Source: Scenedesmus sp. ARA3 (Eukaryota; Chlorophyta; Chlorophyceae; Sphaeropleales; Scenedesmaceae). From it: DNA of 40,885 nt. The first letter of the stretch is position 1. Each line of letters starts with the position of its first letter. The stretch is taken from assembly GCA_004335835.1 (NCBI GenBank), contig RWJK01001419.1, forward strand, positions 137,001 to 177,885, in the 5' to 3' direction. Positions 10,101 through 20,500 of the stretch are shown here, piece after piece. The notes below the pieces were generated by a model, which did no database searches, was not told where the DNA came from, and saw nothing but the letters and a program-made list of their open reading frames with translations. Position numbers and translations under genes: made by a program.

Positions 10101-11819
10101 CATGCTCAACAACGACCTCATCACCACAGTGGGAGCGCTCATCGGCTCATCAGGTGCCATCCTGTCATACATCATGTGCAAGGCCATGAACCGCAGCCTG
10201 GTCAACGTCATCTTCGGCGGCTACGGCACAGGCACCGGCGGCAAGGCGGCTGTTGTTACGGTGAGTGTTGTCTGTAGCATGTTCTGACCAAGCAACGTGC
10301 CTGGCGGCTGTGCAGGATGGCTGTCGGAGCTGCTGTGGGCTGCCTGTTCATCTTTGGCAGATGCTAGCATTAGGTTTGGGCGACATCTTGAAGTTGTTAA
10401 GCTTGCATCTGGGGCAAGGCCGCTGACCACGCCTTTCTCCTGTCCCTCTGTTCCGTGCCGCTGCAGGGCACGCACACTGAGACCAATGTGCCAGAGGTGG
10501 TGGAGGCGCTGACCAGCGCCAGCCGCGTGCTCATCGTGCCCGGCTATGGCCTAGCTGTGGCCAACGCGCAGCACAGCATTGCCGAGCTCACCAAGAAGCT
10601 CAAGGGCAAGGGCGTGCAGGTGAGGGCGGCTGCAGGAGTGTGGCTGACTTGTTAAACGCGGGTTCGTTGCCTGTTTGCTGGTGTTGTGTGCGTGCGCTGG
10701 CGGCAGCAGCCTTCGTGGGCAAGGGCGTGCAGGTGGGGGTGCTGCGGCTGCAGCTGATGTGTGGCATGTGCGAGGTGTTTTGTTGCTGTTGCTTTTGGCT
10801 GGTCAAACCCCTTGTGCAGGACCCACCTGGGCCTATTTGACCCACCGTTCAGCCAGTTGCTTCCCGCGTTGTGCACAGCCCCATGCTCACTCTGCCCCTG
10901 CTGCCCTCCGCCCACACCACCGCACACCACTGCACACTGCCCGCAGGTTGAGTCTGGCCCCTGCCGCCCTCCTGCACCACATGACTGCATGCAACCGACT
11001 GACATCTCTCTGCCATGACACCTCACTACACCACACAGGTCGAGTTTGGCATCCACCCCGTGGCGGGCCGCATGCCCGGCCAGCTGAACGTGCTGCTGGC
11101 GGAGGCGGGCGTGCCGTACGACATCGTGTACGAGATGGATGAGGTCAACGAGCACATGGACCAGTACGATGTGGTGGTGGTCATGGGCGCTAATGACACC
11201 GTGAACAGCGCAGCACTGGAGGACCCCAACTCCGTGATCGCAGGTGCGTGTCTTATTGTCATTGTCCAAGTACGTGTTTGGGGTGCAGCTGCAGCTGTTG
11301 TGGACGTGGAAGTGCGTTTGGGCTAGCGCCTCAGGTTTTGGGCTGATAGCCAGCCTTGAAACCCCCGTATCCTGACAGTTGTCAGCACATGGTCCAGTAC
11401 GACGTGGTGGTGGTCATGGGCGCCAACGACACCGTGAACAGCGCAGCACTGGAGGACCCCAACTCCGTGATCGCAGGTGCGTTCATCTTGTTGGTATGCA
11501 TGTGTTTCTGTGCTGTGCTGTTGAGAATTGCAGCTCCAGCTGTATGGAGTGAGGAAGCTTGGGAATTCAGGCTAGCCTCACCCTTTCACAGCCGTGCGTA
11601 TGGACATTTTATTTCGTTTATCTGCGGCGGTGTGCTGCAGGCATGCCCGTGATCGAGGTGTGGAAGGCCAGGCAGGTCGTGTTCTGCAAGCGCTCCATGG
11701 GCGTGGGCTACGCCGGGGCCGACAACCCTGTGTTCTTCAAGCCCAACACGCTCATGCTGCTGGGTGACGCCAAAGTCACCAGCGACGGCCTCAACACAGC
11801 ACTGGCCACCGGCCACTGA
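3743..11819 (+). CDS. NNT: Proton-translocating NAD(P) transhydrogenase
   Basis: This inner-membrane enzyme couples hydride transfer from NADH to NADP+ to proton flow, supplying NADPH. Exons: 3743-3855, 4011-4162, 4254-4384, 4591-4715, 4908-4984, 5457-5538, 5797-6016, 6217-6291, 6782-6955, 7196-7378, 7736-8258, 8563-8786, 8985-9221, 9555-9765, 10028-10260, 10467-10619, 11039-11243 and 11641-11819. All phases close, giving about 1098 aa (the human enzyme is about 1086). Order: an Arg/Ala/Ser-rich presequence (about 1-85); domain I from [16 protein letters not shown], with NAD-binding [13 protein letters not shown] (about 257-269) and [18 protein letters not shown]; a Pro/Ala/Lys linker (about 460-490); membrane domain II; and NADP-binding domain III with [13 protein letters not shown] (about 944-956), [10 protein letters not shown] and [14 protein letters not shown]. 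Domain order is the fused animal type. The presequence suggests mitochondria, though plastid targeting cannot be excluded. Four of 17 introns carry duplicated exon edges (listed separately). Confidence 0.96.
6345..6485 (+). repeat. 57-bp direct repeat in transhydrogenase intron 8
   Basis: Two 57-bp copies, 6345-6401 and 6429-6485, differ at one base. Between them is a partial third copy of the segment GCACCAACATGTGGCAG. They lie wholly inside the intron 6292-6781 and copy no exon sequence. Confidence 0.9.
7154..7195 (+). repeat. (CTG)13CAG acceptor tract
   Basis: An uninterrupted sense-strand CTG run ends in the CAG that is the acceptor for transhydrogenase exon 10 (starting 7196 with CCCAACGAGG). 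Shorter runs of the same type precede the exons starting at 4908, 5457, 8985 and 15996. Confidence 0.85.
8461..8590 (+). repeat. Echo of exon 12 acceptor and start (transhydrogenase)
   Basis: The first 30 bases around the exon 12 boundary (AGCCGCCGCGCTG at 8561) have a diverged copy exactly 100 bases upstream at 8461-8490, with similar flanking T-rich sequence before both. The upstream copy reads [10 protein letters not shown] where the true exon reads [10 protein letters not shown]. It then runs into a stop codon (TGA) in the same frame, so using it as the acceptor would truncate the protein. Confidence 0.85.
9197..9386 (+). repeat. Echo of exon 13 end and donor (transhydrogenase)
   Basis: The last 25 bases of exon 13 plus the donor (9197-9227, encoding G-A-I-T-L-T-G-S followed by GTGAGT) are repeated identically at 9356-9386, 159 bases downstream inside intron 13. 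A shorter segment, GCTGCAGGGCAGT, is also present twice in this intron (9251 and 9340). Confidence 0.92.
10604..10735 (+). repeat. Echo of exon 16 end and donor (transhydrogenase)
   Basis: GGGCAAGGGCGTGCAGGTG at the exon 16 donor (10604-10622) recurs at 10717-10735, 113 bases downstream in intron 16. Similar GCGGCTGCAG-type sequence continues after both. A weaker acceptor-side echo of exon 17 lies in the same intron: GTTGAGTCTGGC at 10947 against GTCGAGTTTGGC at 11039. Confidence 0.8.
11151..11481 (+). repeat. 98-bp echo of exon 17 end and donor (transhydrogenase)
   Basis: Positions 11151-11248 (the last 93 bases of exon 17 plus the start of its donor) are copied at 11384-11481 inside intron 17 with only four substitutions. 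Three of these are synonymous T-to-C changes at third codon positions; the other turns an Asp codon into Val. The copy retains a good donor and has possible acceptors (CAG at 11376-11378 and 11383-11385), so it could be a cassette exon. Either acceptor would shift the frame. Confidence 0.95.
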
Positions 11820-13818
11820 GGTGAGGCGCAGCACCGATGACAGCTGAGGGTGCGCTGATATAAGCTGTTAGAAAGATTCTGGTAGGAAATGAATGCAGCC
11901 TCTGCAGACTGCTGTGGTCACAGAGAAGAAACTGTAGTTGTGCTGGGTGGTGCAGAAGGTGCTGCTGGCATACTGCTGACTGCAAAGGGCATTTCAGCAC
12001 TGGGCGCTCATCTGGCATGCTGCAGCAGCTTGTCAGATGCTTATGGAGGCGAGTGTGACTGATGTGCTGCTGCGTTGTGCTTGCAGCGGGCTCTGAAAAG
12101 AGGCAGTGCCTCGAGTGGGGGAGCGGCCAGGCAGCGTATTGGCGCACAGCCCACCTTTCGAGCCCTGTTTTGGCGCACAAGTGGCAGCAGCTAGGTGCTG
12201 CCTGCTGCCCTGCAGGCTGGCAAAAGGGCTGCAGCTGATGCTGACTGAGGAGAGGGAAGTGTTGCAGCCGGGTTGGCAGTTATGGCGTCGTGTACACAGC
12301 AATGGCGCGGAGTGTGTTGCTGCAGAGACGTTGAGCTGCTGCTGGTACAGAGGTTGCTGAAGGCGCTGAGGTGTGCTATCAGCGGCAAGTGTTTCGGCTG
12401 GTTTACGCAGGATCTGTGTGCATATGGCTGCTGCACAGAGAGAGTTTGTCGGCGCTGTGTTGCTGCAGGAGCTTTGCAACGTGACCCGTGTGGTGATGCT
12501 GATGTTCCATGTTCCTTTGCATGTGGTTATGTGGACAGTGCCTGAGTCTGTTAGGTTGTGGGCTGAGGAGATAATGCATAAAGGGATCAATTTCTGTAGC
12601 CGGAGGTTGTTGGAGGCCCCTACGCCTGATGGTTGCCTGTGCAGCTGGAGTAGCAGTTACTAGTGTCCTTTTGATAGCCCTCAAAACGCTGCTACAACAG
12701 TCCGTTGCCTTGGCCAACATGCTGGCCACTTTGCGCAAAGCTAGTAACGACTAGTGCATGTGTACATCAACAACGCCCACACGGTTGTGTTGTGGGGCGT
12801 TAATGCGTCTGCTCTGTGTGTGTATCAACACCGTGATGCATGTGTGTATTAACACCTTGACGTGCGTGTTTGGATGTACACCATTTACACATCATCTCAC
12901 ACCGCTGTCCATCCCCAGCATTGTGCACCTTCCTCTCTGTGACGCAGTTTTTTTGAGACATTCCGTTTGGACCTTCCCATGACGTGTTCGGTGGTGTTAA
13001 AAGGGTTGAAATGGACTGCACGTTTTCACTGCATCATCGCACTCAACATCATCCAGTGCGACATACGTGCATGTAAGTTTTGTCATCCTTTTGTTGTCTT
13101 GTTTTGGTGTAGGTGGTGGTGTAACCTAGTGATCATCTGATGCGAAAGGCGCGTGCAATGAGTGGCCAAATCCCTCGCTAACGCCGATCATGCCGCTTGC
13201 CTCCCTTGCTGATGCTGAGGAGCAGCATGCACAACTGCGGTTCAACAGCCACGGTGGCCATTGGGGGGACCACTTCTAGACATGTGAGTGACGCATTATG
13301 CTGCATTGTGCTACTGCAGTGTGTGTCACCTGCAATTCTTTATACTGCTGATGTAAATGAATGCAATCGGCAAATTTCGTTATATGTGAGTAGGCACGTT
13401 TGCAGTACTGCCCACTCGCAGGGCTTTTCAGGCCAGTGCCATGTTTGCCATGCCTGTCGCTAGGTTCTGAAAAGCTGACCGATGAGGCTGTTGTGTATAC
13501 AATCTCGACTAAAGTAGTTTTGATTCTTTTGAAACCACGCTGCACACCCGCTTACTGCCAGGCCTGGTAACTCGACCAGTTGTCCAGGCTGTAGCCCTGC
13601 TTGACCTATCATTGACACGTTCAGTTTCGAACCGTGAAAGCAGCAACTGGCGTTGATACATTTATTGCGTAACTGCGTTTCGCCGTTTTACTTACGATCC
13701 TGCAAGCTGTGCACGACGCTGCGCTGCCTCTCCACCATCAAACTGCGGAGGTAGTGCCGAAGCCCATAAACATACCAGTAATTGCATTTAAGCTGATACA
13801 TAATAGGTTGACACCAGC
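11820..13818 (+). other. Intergenic: transhydrogenase 3' flank and YebC promoter
   Basis: Two kilobases with no supportable gene on either strand. TGTAA occurs at 13072-13076 and 13120-13124, which would imply a long 3' UTR. AT content rises towards 13500-13818, as expected upstream of a gene. Small open frames here lack family features and splice context. Confidence 0.5.
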
Positions 13819-16148
13819 ATGGCTAGCCTAATGCAGCACGCTCGGATGCTTGGCAGCAGCCTCCTGTCCAGCAGCAGGCTGGTCAGCCCGAGGCTAGACA
13901 TGCCTCAATTTGTGGCTCCGTCACGCACATTCAGGACATCACTAGTAGTACAAATGGGCAGGAGGTCAGCAAAGATTGCTCTGAGGAAGGTACGTCTGTG
14001 GCACTGCTGCCTGCTGGGAACTTGTGCTGCTGCTGCTGCCGCTGCTGCTGCCGCCGCCCTCCTCATGCCAACCCAAGCAAAATAGCAGGCTGGCAGCTCA
14101 GCAACACATTCCTATCAGTACACGCTTCATAACAGCTGGTGCACAATACGAATTGGTGTTGTCATGTTCACCACATGGTGCGCATGTGATGTCCTACATG
14201 CAGGGCAAGGCAGATGCAAAGAAAGCAAAGGTGTACGGCAGAATCGGCAAGAAGCTGATCCAACTGTGAGCAAAGCCTGAAAACAACAGGCAAATTATGG
14301 TTACAGTGCTCGTTTCTCTTACCTGAGCAGCCAGCATGCCTGCAGCTGTGAACAGCAAGTGTGCCGCTTGCACACCCAGCATGATTGCCAGGTCAGCCTT
14401 TTTCCTCTGCCACGTTGGCAGGTCAGCAGCCAGCTGCAGTGCACTGCTGGGAGCGAACATAATCAATCAGCTGCATTGGATGCCCAGCCATCTGGAGGCA
14501 GTGGATTGGATTGCTGGTGTGCAGCTGGCCAGCCTACCTTGTTAGACTGGGCTATCACCGCATGTGCACATTGACAGCAATCTGTGTCAGCAAAATAGAC
14601 TGCTGTGAGCAATGCGGTGCTTGTCAGCCTTATGTGTGGCCGCTGACCTGCAATAGCAGCAGAATGCACTAAAGTTCTCTTTCTCCAGGCCAAAGCTGCT
14701 GCTGGCGGCCATGGCCCCGGCATGTGCAGCAAGCTGTGCACATTGGGCCGCGCAGCGCCACACATGCAACAGAGCTCCATCCTCTGCCTCAGCTGCACTC
14801 ACGTGTCTGCTGCTCCTGCTGCCCCTGCTGTGTACACAACATGTTTCTCTCTGCAAACCGGCAGTGTGAAGTCGGGCGGCCCCGACCCAATGGCCAACAG
14901 CAAGCTGGGTGACCTGCTGAAGCAGGCCAAGGACCTGGGTGTGCCCAAGGACATCATCGAGCGCAACATTAAGAAGGCCAGCGATGCCAAGCAGGGCGAC
15001 TTCCAGGAGTGCATCTATGAGGCGTATGGGCCTGGCGGGACAGGTTTTATTATTGAGGCGCTGACAGATAATGTGAACAGGACAGCAGGTGGGCCCAGGT
15101 GCTGCAGATTTGTATTGTATTGCAAGAAATTTGCAGCAGGGCGTGGCAGCTCATGTTTATGCAACTGTTGTGCACTGGTGTAGTTGAAAGATGCAGCAGT
15201 GCTGGATGTGGCAGTGCTGGGTGTGGTGCCGCTCATGCTGCTGGCTGTGCAAGCACTGCCTTGCTGTGCTACCCTTGCTGTCAGCTGGCAGGTGCATAGC
15301 TGAAGAGGCGCAGTTGCTGCCGTAGTAGTGGTGCGCACACCGCTCAAGCTGCTGTTGGTGTGAACACTGCCACGCTGGTTTAACAGACTGGTTTGGCTGC
15401 CGCTGGCTCTTGCTGCAGGCGACGTGAAGAGTGCCATCACCAAAGGCGGCGGCAAGGCAGCAGACAGCGGCAGCGTCATGTTCAACTTCATGCGCCAGGT
15501 GGGCTGACAGGGGCAGTGCGGCAGCTCAGCAGGCGGTTCTGTGACGCGGCATACTGCTGCGCTGTGCTGCTGTAGTGTGACGTGCTGCGCTGTGCTGCTG
15601 GGGTGTGACATGCTGTGCTGTGCTGTGCTGTGCTGCGCTGTGCTGTGCTGCTGTGGTGTGGCGTGCTGTGCTGTGCTGTGCTGCTGTGGTGTGGCGTGCT
15701 GTGCTGTGCTGTGCTGTGCTGTGCTGTGCTGTGCTGTGCTGTGCTGTGCTGTGCTGTGNNNNNNNNNNNNNNNNNNNNNNGTGCTGTGCTGTGCTGTGCT
15801 GTGCTGTGCTGTGCTGTGCTGTGCTGTGCTGTGCTGTGCTGTGCTGCGCTGCGCTGTGCTGCCCTGCACAAGGTGCGTGTGTGTGGCGCTACAGCGGACC
15901 TGCAGTCTATGTAGCATCCACTGCATACAACTGTAAGCGTGTGTGTTTTTTTGCTCACAGCCTGCATGCTGCTGCTGCTGCTGCTGCTGCCGCAGGGCCA
16001 AGTGCTGGTGCATGGCGCTGACGAGGACACAGTGTTTGAGGCAGCCATCGACGCAGGCGCTGATGATGTGCAGCCGGTGTTTGATGAGGAGGGCAACCCC
16101 ACCAACGACTTCAAGGTGGGTGGCGGCCTGGTGCCGATGGCGCTGCTG

Positions 16149-16179
<31 letters not shown>

Positions 16180-16734
16180 AGGGGCAGGACATCCATTTGA
16201 AAGCGGCAGTGTGGCAGACGTAGCAGCTGGCAGCGACGACGACAGAGCATTGCGCGCCACGGCACGCTGCTAAAGCAGGGCAGACGTTGTTCATGCGCCT
16301 GCCAACGAGACAATACATGAGCGTGTTACTGAACCTTCTGCTGCCTGCTATGCTGTCATGTGCAACTTGTTGCGGCTCGCGCCCTGCAGCTGTTCACGCA
16401 GGTGGAGGCGTTCAGCTCAGCCATCAGCAAGCTGCAGGAGCTGGGGCTGGCGGTGAACGTGGAGGAGAGCGAGCTGGTGTACAGGGGCACAGCAGGTGAG
16501 GCGGCGGCCCACGGCAGCGGCAGCGCTGCAATACCATGCACTTTCTTCTCACATCAGTCACGGGCACTGTGAAAGCAGTACCAACGGTCTTATGCTTTAC
16601 GAGATCATGCAGAAGAACACAAACCAGCGGTGTCTGCAGGTGTGTTTGTACGTTGCGCCGAGCTGCGCAGCTGGCTCCCCAGGGACTGTTGCAGTGCTCT
16701 TTGGCGCCTACTTACCACGCTGGCTGCCTGCCTG

Positions 16735-16786
<52 letters not shown>

Positions 16787-16908
16787 GTGCTGCAGAGGTG
16801 GCTGTGGATGACGCGTCATTCGAGAAGTGTGAGGCGCTGATGGAGCGGCTGCTGGAGCTGGATGACGTGGACAACGTGTACACAAACTGCGAGGGGCTGA
16901 CGCACTAA
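13819..16908 (+). CDS. YebC/PmpR-family (TACO1-like) organellar protein
   Basis: YebC/TACO1 proteins act in organelles and bacteria on translation (TACO1 supports mitochondrial COX1 synthesis; bacterial YebC relieves ribosome stalling). Exons: 13819-13989, 14204-14265, 14865-15088, 15419-15498, 15996-16115, 16390-16495 and 16796-16908. All phases close at about 291 aa (TACO1 about 297). The first 45 residues are Ser/Arg-rich with no acidic cluster, as in a transit peptide. The conserved core follows: KADAKKAKVYGRIGKKLIQL, GGPDPMANSKLGDLLKQAK, VPKDIIERNIKKA, EAYGPGGTGFIIEALTDN, AITKGGGKAA, FDEEGNPTNDF and a C-terminal LELDDVDNVYTN. Odd points are the (CTG)n tract that forms the last acceptor, a decoy (CTG)nCAG in intron 5, and an assembly gap in intron 4. 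The organelle cannot be decided from sequence alone. Confidence 0.93.
15611..15861 (+). repeat. (TGCTG)n pentanucleotide satellite with gap
   Basis: A long array of TGCTG/GTGCT pentamers, with a few CTG interruptions, fills intron 4 of the YebC gene. The longest pure stretch flanks a run of 22 N. The true array length is therefore unknown and may be larger than drawn. Confidence 0.9.
15759..15780. other. Assembly gap (22 N)
   Basis: Twenty-two unresolved bases lie within the pentanucleotide array. The gap is intronic and does not affect the YebC reading frame. Confidence 0.99.
16141..16181 (+). repeat. Intronic (CTG)n ending in a decoy CAG acceptor
   Basis: This CTG run within YebC intron 5 (16116-16389) ends in CAG at 16179-16181, exactly like the tracts that serve as acceptors elsewhere. 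Splicing here would add about 13 residues (starting G-Q-D-I-H) and then a TAG stop. The acceptor that restores the conserved protein is at 16387-16389. Confidence 0.75.
16736..16795 (+). repeat. (CTG)n acceptor tract before last YebC exon
   Basis: About 17 CTG triplets followed by CCGTGCTGCAG lead straight into the final YebC exon at 16796. Confidence 0.85.
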
Positions 16909-17523
16909 TGGTCCTGCGGTATTGTGTTTTTTTGAGGGTGGTAGAGGGACAAAAACTTGAATGTTGTGCAGCTGATGCCAGCTGTGTTGCGTACATGATT
17001 GTGCTATGATGCTGCTGGATAGGCAGGTGGTTGCATGTGCTGACGGCCCCTGCATAGGCCTGGCAGCGTGCTTTGCAGTGTGGTATAGGAGAGAGATGTT
17101 GGCACCTGCATGGTGCAAGTGTGACTGTGAGAGTGGCAGCAGCAGCACTGGGCAGCCCGTGCTGCACCTGCTTGTGGCTTTTCCTTTGAAGGCAGCTCAA
17201 CGTCAGAGGGAGCAGCAGTGCTCAGCAGCGCTCAGCAGAAGCAAGAAGAAGTTGCTGTTGTTGGGGGTTACGTCATTGGTGTGACTGACATGATTACTAA
17301 CAGCACAATGTGGTGCTGCTGCTGGCCTCCCTTCTGCAACAGCATGAAGTTGTCAGCGGCATTTGCTTTTGAACCTGCGACCCAAGATGCTCGTGCTCAA
17401 TTCCTGAACTGCTTACTGCAAGCTGCTGAGGCGCCTCCCGGTGGGCCTCCAGCTGAGATACTGAGTTGATGATGACATGCAGCCTAGTCGATTATAACAC
17501 CTAGCATATTTGGAGAGTAAACA
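16909..17523 (+). other. Intergenic between YebC and sulfotransferase genes
   Basis: About 615 bases between two genes on the same strand. I see no gene and no TGTAA motif here, so the 3' end of the YebC transcript and the promoter of the next gene cannot be placed. Confidence 0.5.
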
Positions 17524-20500
17524 ATGTACTGGCGCGGCTCATGGCTGGCTAGCCTCCTGCTGCTCAGTACACTGTGTCTCGGTGCAGCACTGCGCACTTT
17601 TGACGATCTGCAGCAGCCAATCAGAAAGTATGCTCGAAGAACTACAGACGACCAGCTTAGGTCCAGTCTTGCGGTATCAATCGGCATTCTGCAACGGCAC
17701 AACAGGGTGCGGGACTCGCAACCACTGCAGCAGTACATCAACCACCTGGACCAGCTGTTGCAGCAGGACTGCTGTGATTACTTCACAGCCCTCCCTTTGG
17801 TTAATGGTCTAACGAAAAGCTTGAAGGAGGTGCTGGACAGGAAGCTTCCGCAGGAGCTGCAGCCTGCACTGCGGCGCAGTTATGTCTGCGCCATCTGGCT
17901 GTTGCAGCGCAGCAGGCAGTTCAGATGGAACACCAACAAGATGCACAAGCCAGCACTGGCTGGATTCACGAGGTGAGTTTGCTGCCACACAGCCAAAGCA
18001 ACATGCACAGCTGCTATCGCTGCTGCCACATCACCTCAGGTTCAGGCTGGTCTGTACTTGCTCAACTTCATGGCAGCCCAGCTGTGTTCTGCCACAACGC
18101 GGCAGCTAAACAGCATTCAGCATGTTCTCCCCGAAGACTTTCTCAATGTTTGCAGCAAGCAGCACTGCCAGCGGTGGGCTGTGCACCGTGGGCTGAGCAG
18201 CAGCAGGCAGACACGGCAGCATGCTCACACCCTCAACATGCATCACACTCGCAGAACCTTCAGCCCAGCATGCTCAGCAGCGCCTCACCCTCTTCCCCAA
18301 CCGCTTTCCTGCAAGCGCAGGCTGTTTGAGGCACACCTTGATGCAGCAGTTGGGCGCCCCATCAGCTTCCACCACATCAGCAAGAGTGGGGGCACCAGCA
18401 TGTGCCAGCTGGCCAGGGTCAATGGCTGCCAGGGGCCGCTAATGACGCGGGCAGACAACTGCCTGCTGAACAAAGGGTGAGCAGGCACGCGGCAGGTGCA
18501 CTGGCACTGCTGTAACATCACCGTTACAATGGCAGTGGCTTGGTACGTCTGGCGGTAGAATTGGACGCAGCAGGAGAGCACTCAGACCTACAAGCTCTCA
18601 TGGTTCCTGCTCCGTCTAGCACCAGCAGCAGCACATATCATGCTGAATGCCGCGCGTGCTTGCTGATGGGTTAATCAGCGTGTCCTGCTGCTTTCTATTG
18701 CTTGCAGGATGGATGGGCCCATCTGGGTGATGAAGCATGACCCGCTAGTTGATAATGGCATCCCGCCACCCCCACCCCCGGCACCACCTGCTCCCCCACC
18801 TCCCCCACCACCTCCACTCTCAGATATCTTTGGAGACGATAAGCCGGACCCAGCGCACGCAGCAGCAGGCGGCGGCAGGCGCGCGGGTGGGGATCACACG
18901 GCGCACTCTGTGAATGACGATGGAGACAGCAGATGGGGCGATGACGACGATGATGATGATGATCAGCCGAGCTGGAACCACCCGGGTGCCCCGGATGAGA
19001 CTGCCAGTCTGTTCATGGATGCGGCAGCAAAGTCAGCAGGGACACTGGAACCTGTGCCGGTTGAGGCCATGCAGTGGTTCATGTACGACTGCAACAGCAT
19101 GCCAAAGGATAAGGAAGGCTATGGCTGTGGCGAGCGGCAAGAGGCGGCTACTGCCAAGTCCGCGACGTTCTTTGCGAATGAGCACACGCTGTCCTTCCAG
19201 CATGGCGAGCCACAAGTGAGTCAGCAAAGAGCACACAGAGATGAGGTTCGCCAGGATGAAGAGCTGTGAGCAGAGGCTAGTGCTTCCTTGCATTTAAAAT
19301 ATTTGACTGCTGTTTTTGTGCGGGTAAAGGGGCTGGAATGTTACGGTGAGGCAGCACAGCCCTAGGGCACAGAGCAAGAGGCATCAGGATGAACAGCCGT
19401 GAGGAGATCCTAGTGCCAGCCTTTGCTTTTTGGCAGATGGCTGCTTGACAGCAGGTTGCGCTACAACCCCGCCGCCTGCTGTGCCAGTACCCGCATGAGC
19501 ATACATGCCATCATGCACGCTGCCTGCTCTGCCCACCAATCCTGCTGATTTGACCCCCACATCCGCACCTGGCTCGCACCTCTTCCTCGCAGGTCTGCTC
19601 TGCCTTCACCAACCTGGTCATGGTGCGCGAGCCCCTCAGCGAAGCAGTCTCCCTCATGAGCGAAGTCATCCAGGTGTATGACCGCCTGCTGCGGCGGCTG
19701 TCTGTACAGGTCTGGTCTCCTCCACGCTCTGACCTGGTCTGGTGGCAGCGCTGGGCTCCTGTTGTGGTCAGCAGCTACGCCACGCGCACACTGCTCGGCC
19801 CTCCTGCCTTCTGCCCGCCAAAAGAGCCAAATGCAAACGTGCCGGGCTCTGCAGCAGCAGCAGCGGCAGCTGGCGCTGCGCAGCGGCCGCAGCTCGTGAT
19901 GCTAGCGAACGGTGGCGCTGTGATGCTGCCTGCAGGGTATGTGAACCCTGCGGTGAAGTGGGGAGAGGCGTGGCTGTACCTCAGCGATGACCAGGTGGCA
20001 TCTGCGCTGGAGAGCCTGTATGCATTTGATGTTGTGCTGGAGCTAGGCAGCTCGGAGCTCATTGATGTGTCGACTTCAAAGCTGCTGGGCTGGGATAAGG
20101 AGAGCTTCAGTAGGCAGGAGCCGCAGCGGGGAGTGGTGGCAGCACGCGCGCTGACGTGGCAGGAGCTCCAGCAGCTGGCCACGCAGACGCCACCTGCGAC
20201 ATCGATACCGCCACCTGGCGCAGCAGCAGCAGCAGCAGCAAAGAAGGCAGGCCAGCACCAGCACAGCAGCGCTAGCAGAAGTGCGCAAGGAAAGGACGGC
20301 CGCGGAGCGCTGGATGTCGATGTTGCGAAGCGGATGCTTGCGGAGGCCTGGGTGCGGCGCGCATATGCAGATGTCGGTGTGGAGTATGTTATAACGCCGC
20401 TGCTGCCGGGGCACAAGCTGCAGCAGGGCCCGCCGTCAAGGGCCATTGCAGTGGCTGAGTTAGCGCTGCAGCGCGTGAACAAGACAAAGGTGACGGTGTT

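Noticed and set aside
12772..12801. Small inverted repeat AACGCCC / GGGCGTT
   Set aside because: Seven-base arms with an ordinary loop are expected by chance in 2 kb of intergenic sequence.
15015..16313. Long minus-strand open frame across the N gap
   Set aside because: It is an artefact of the pentanucleotide array, opposite clearly conserved YebC exons.
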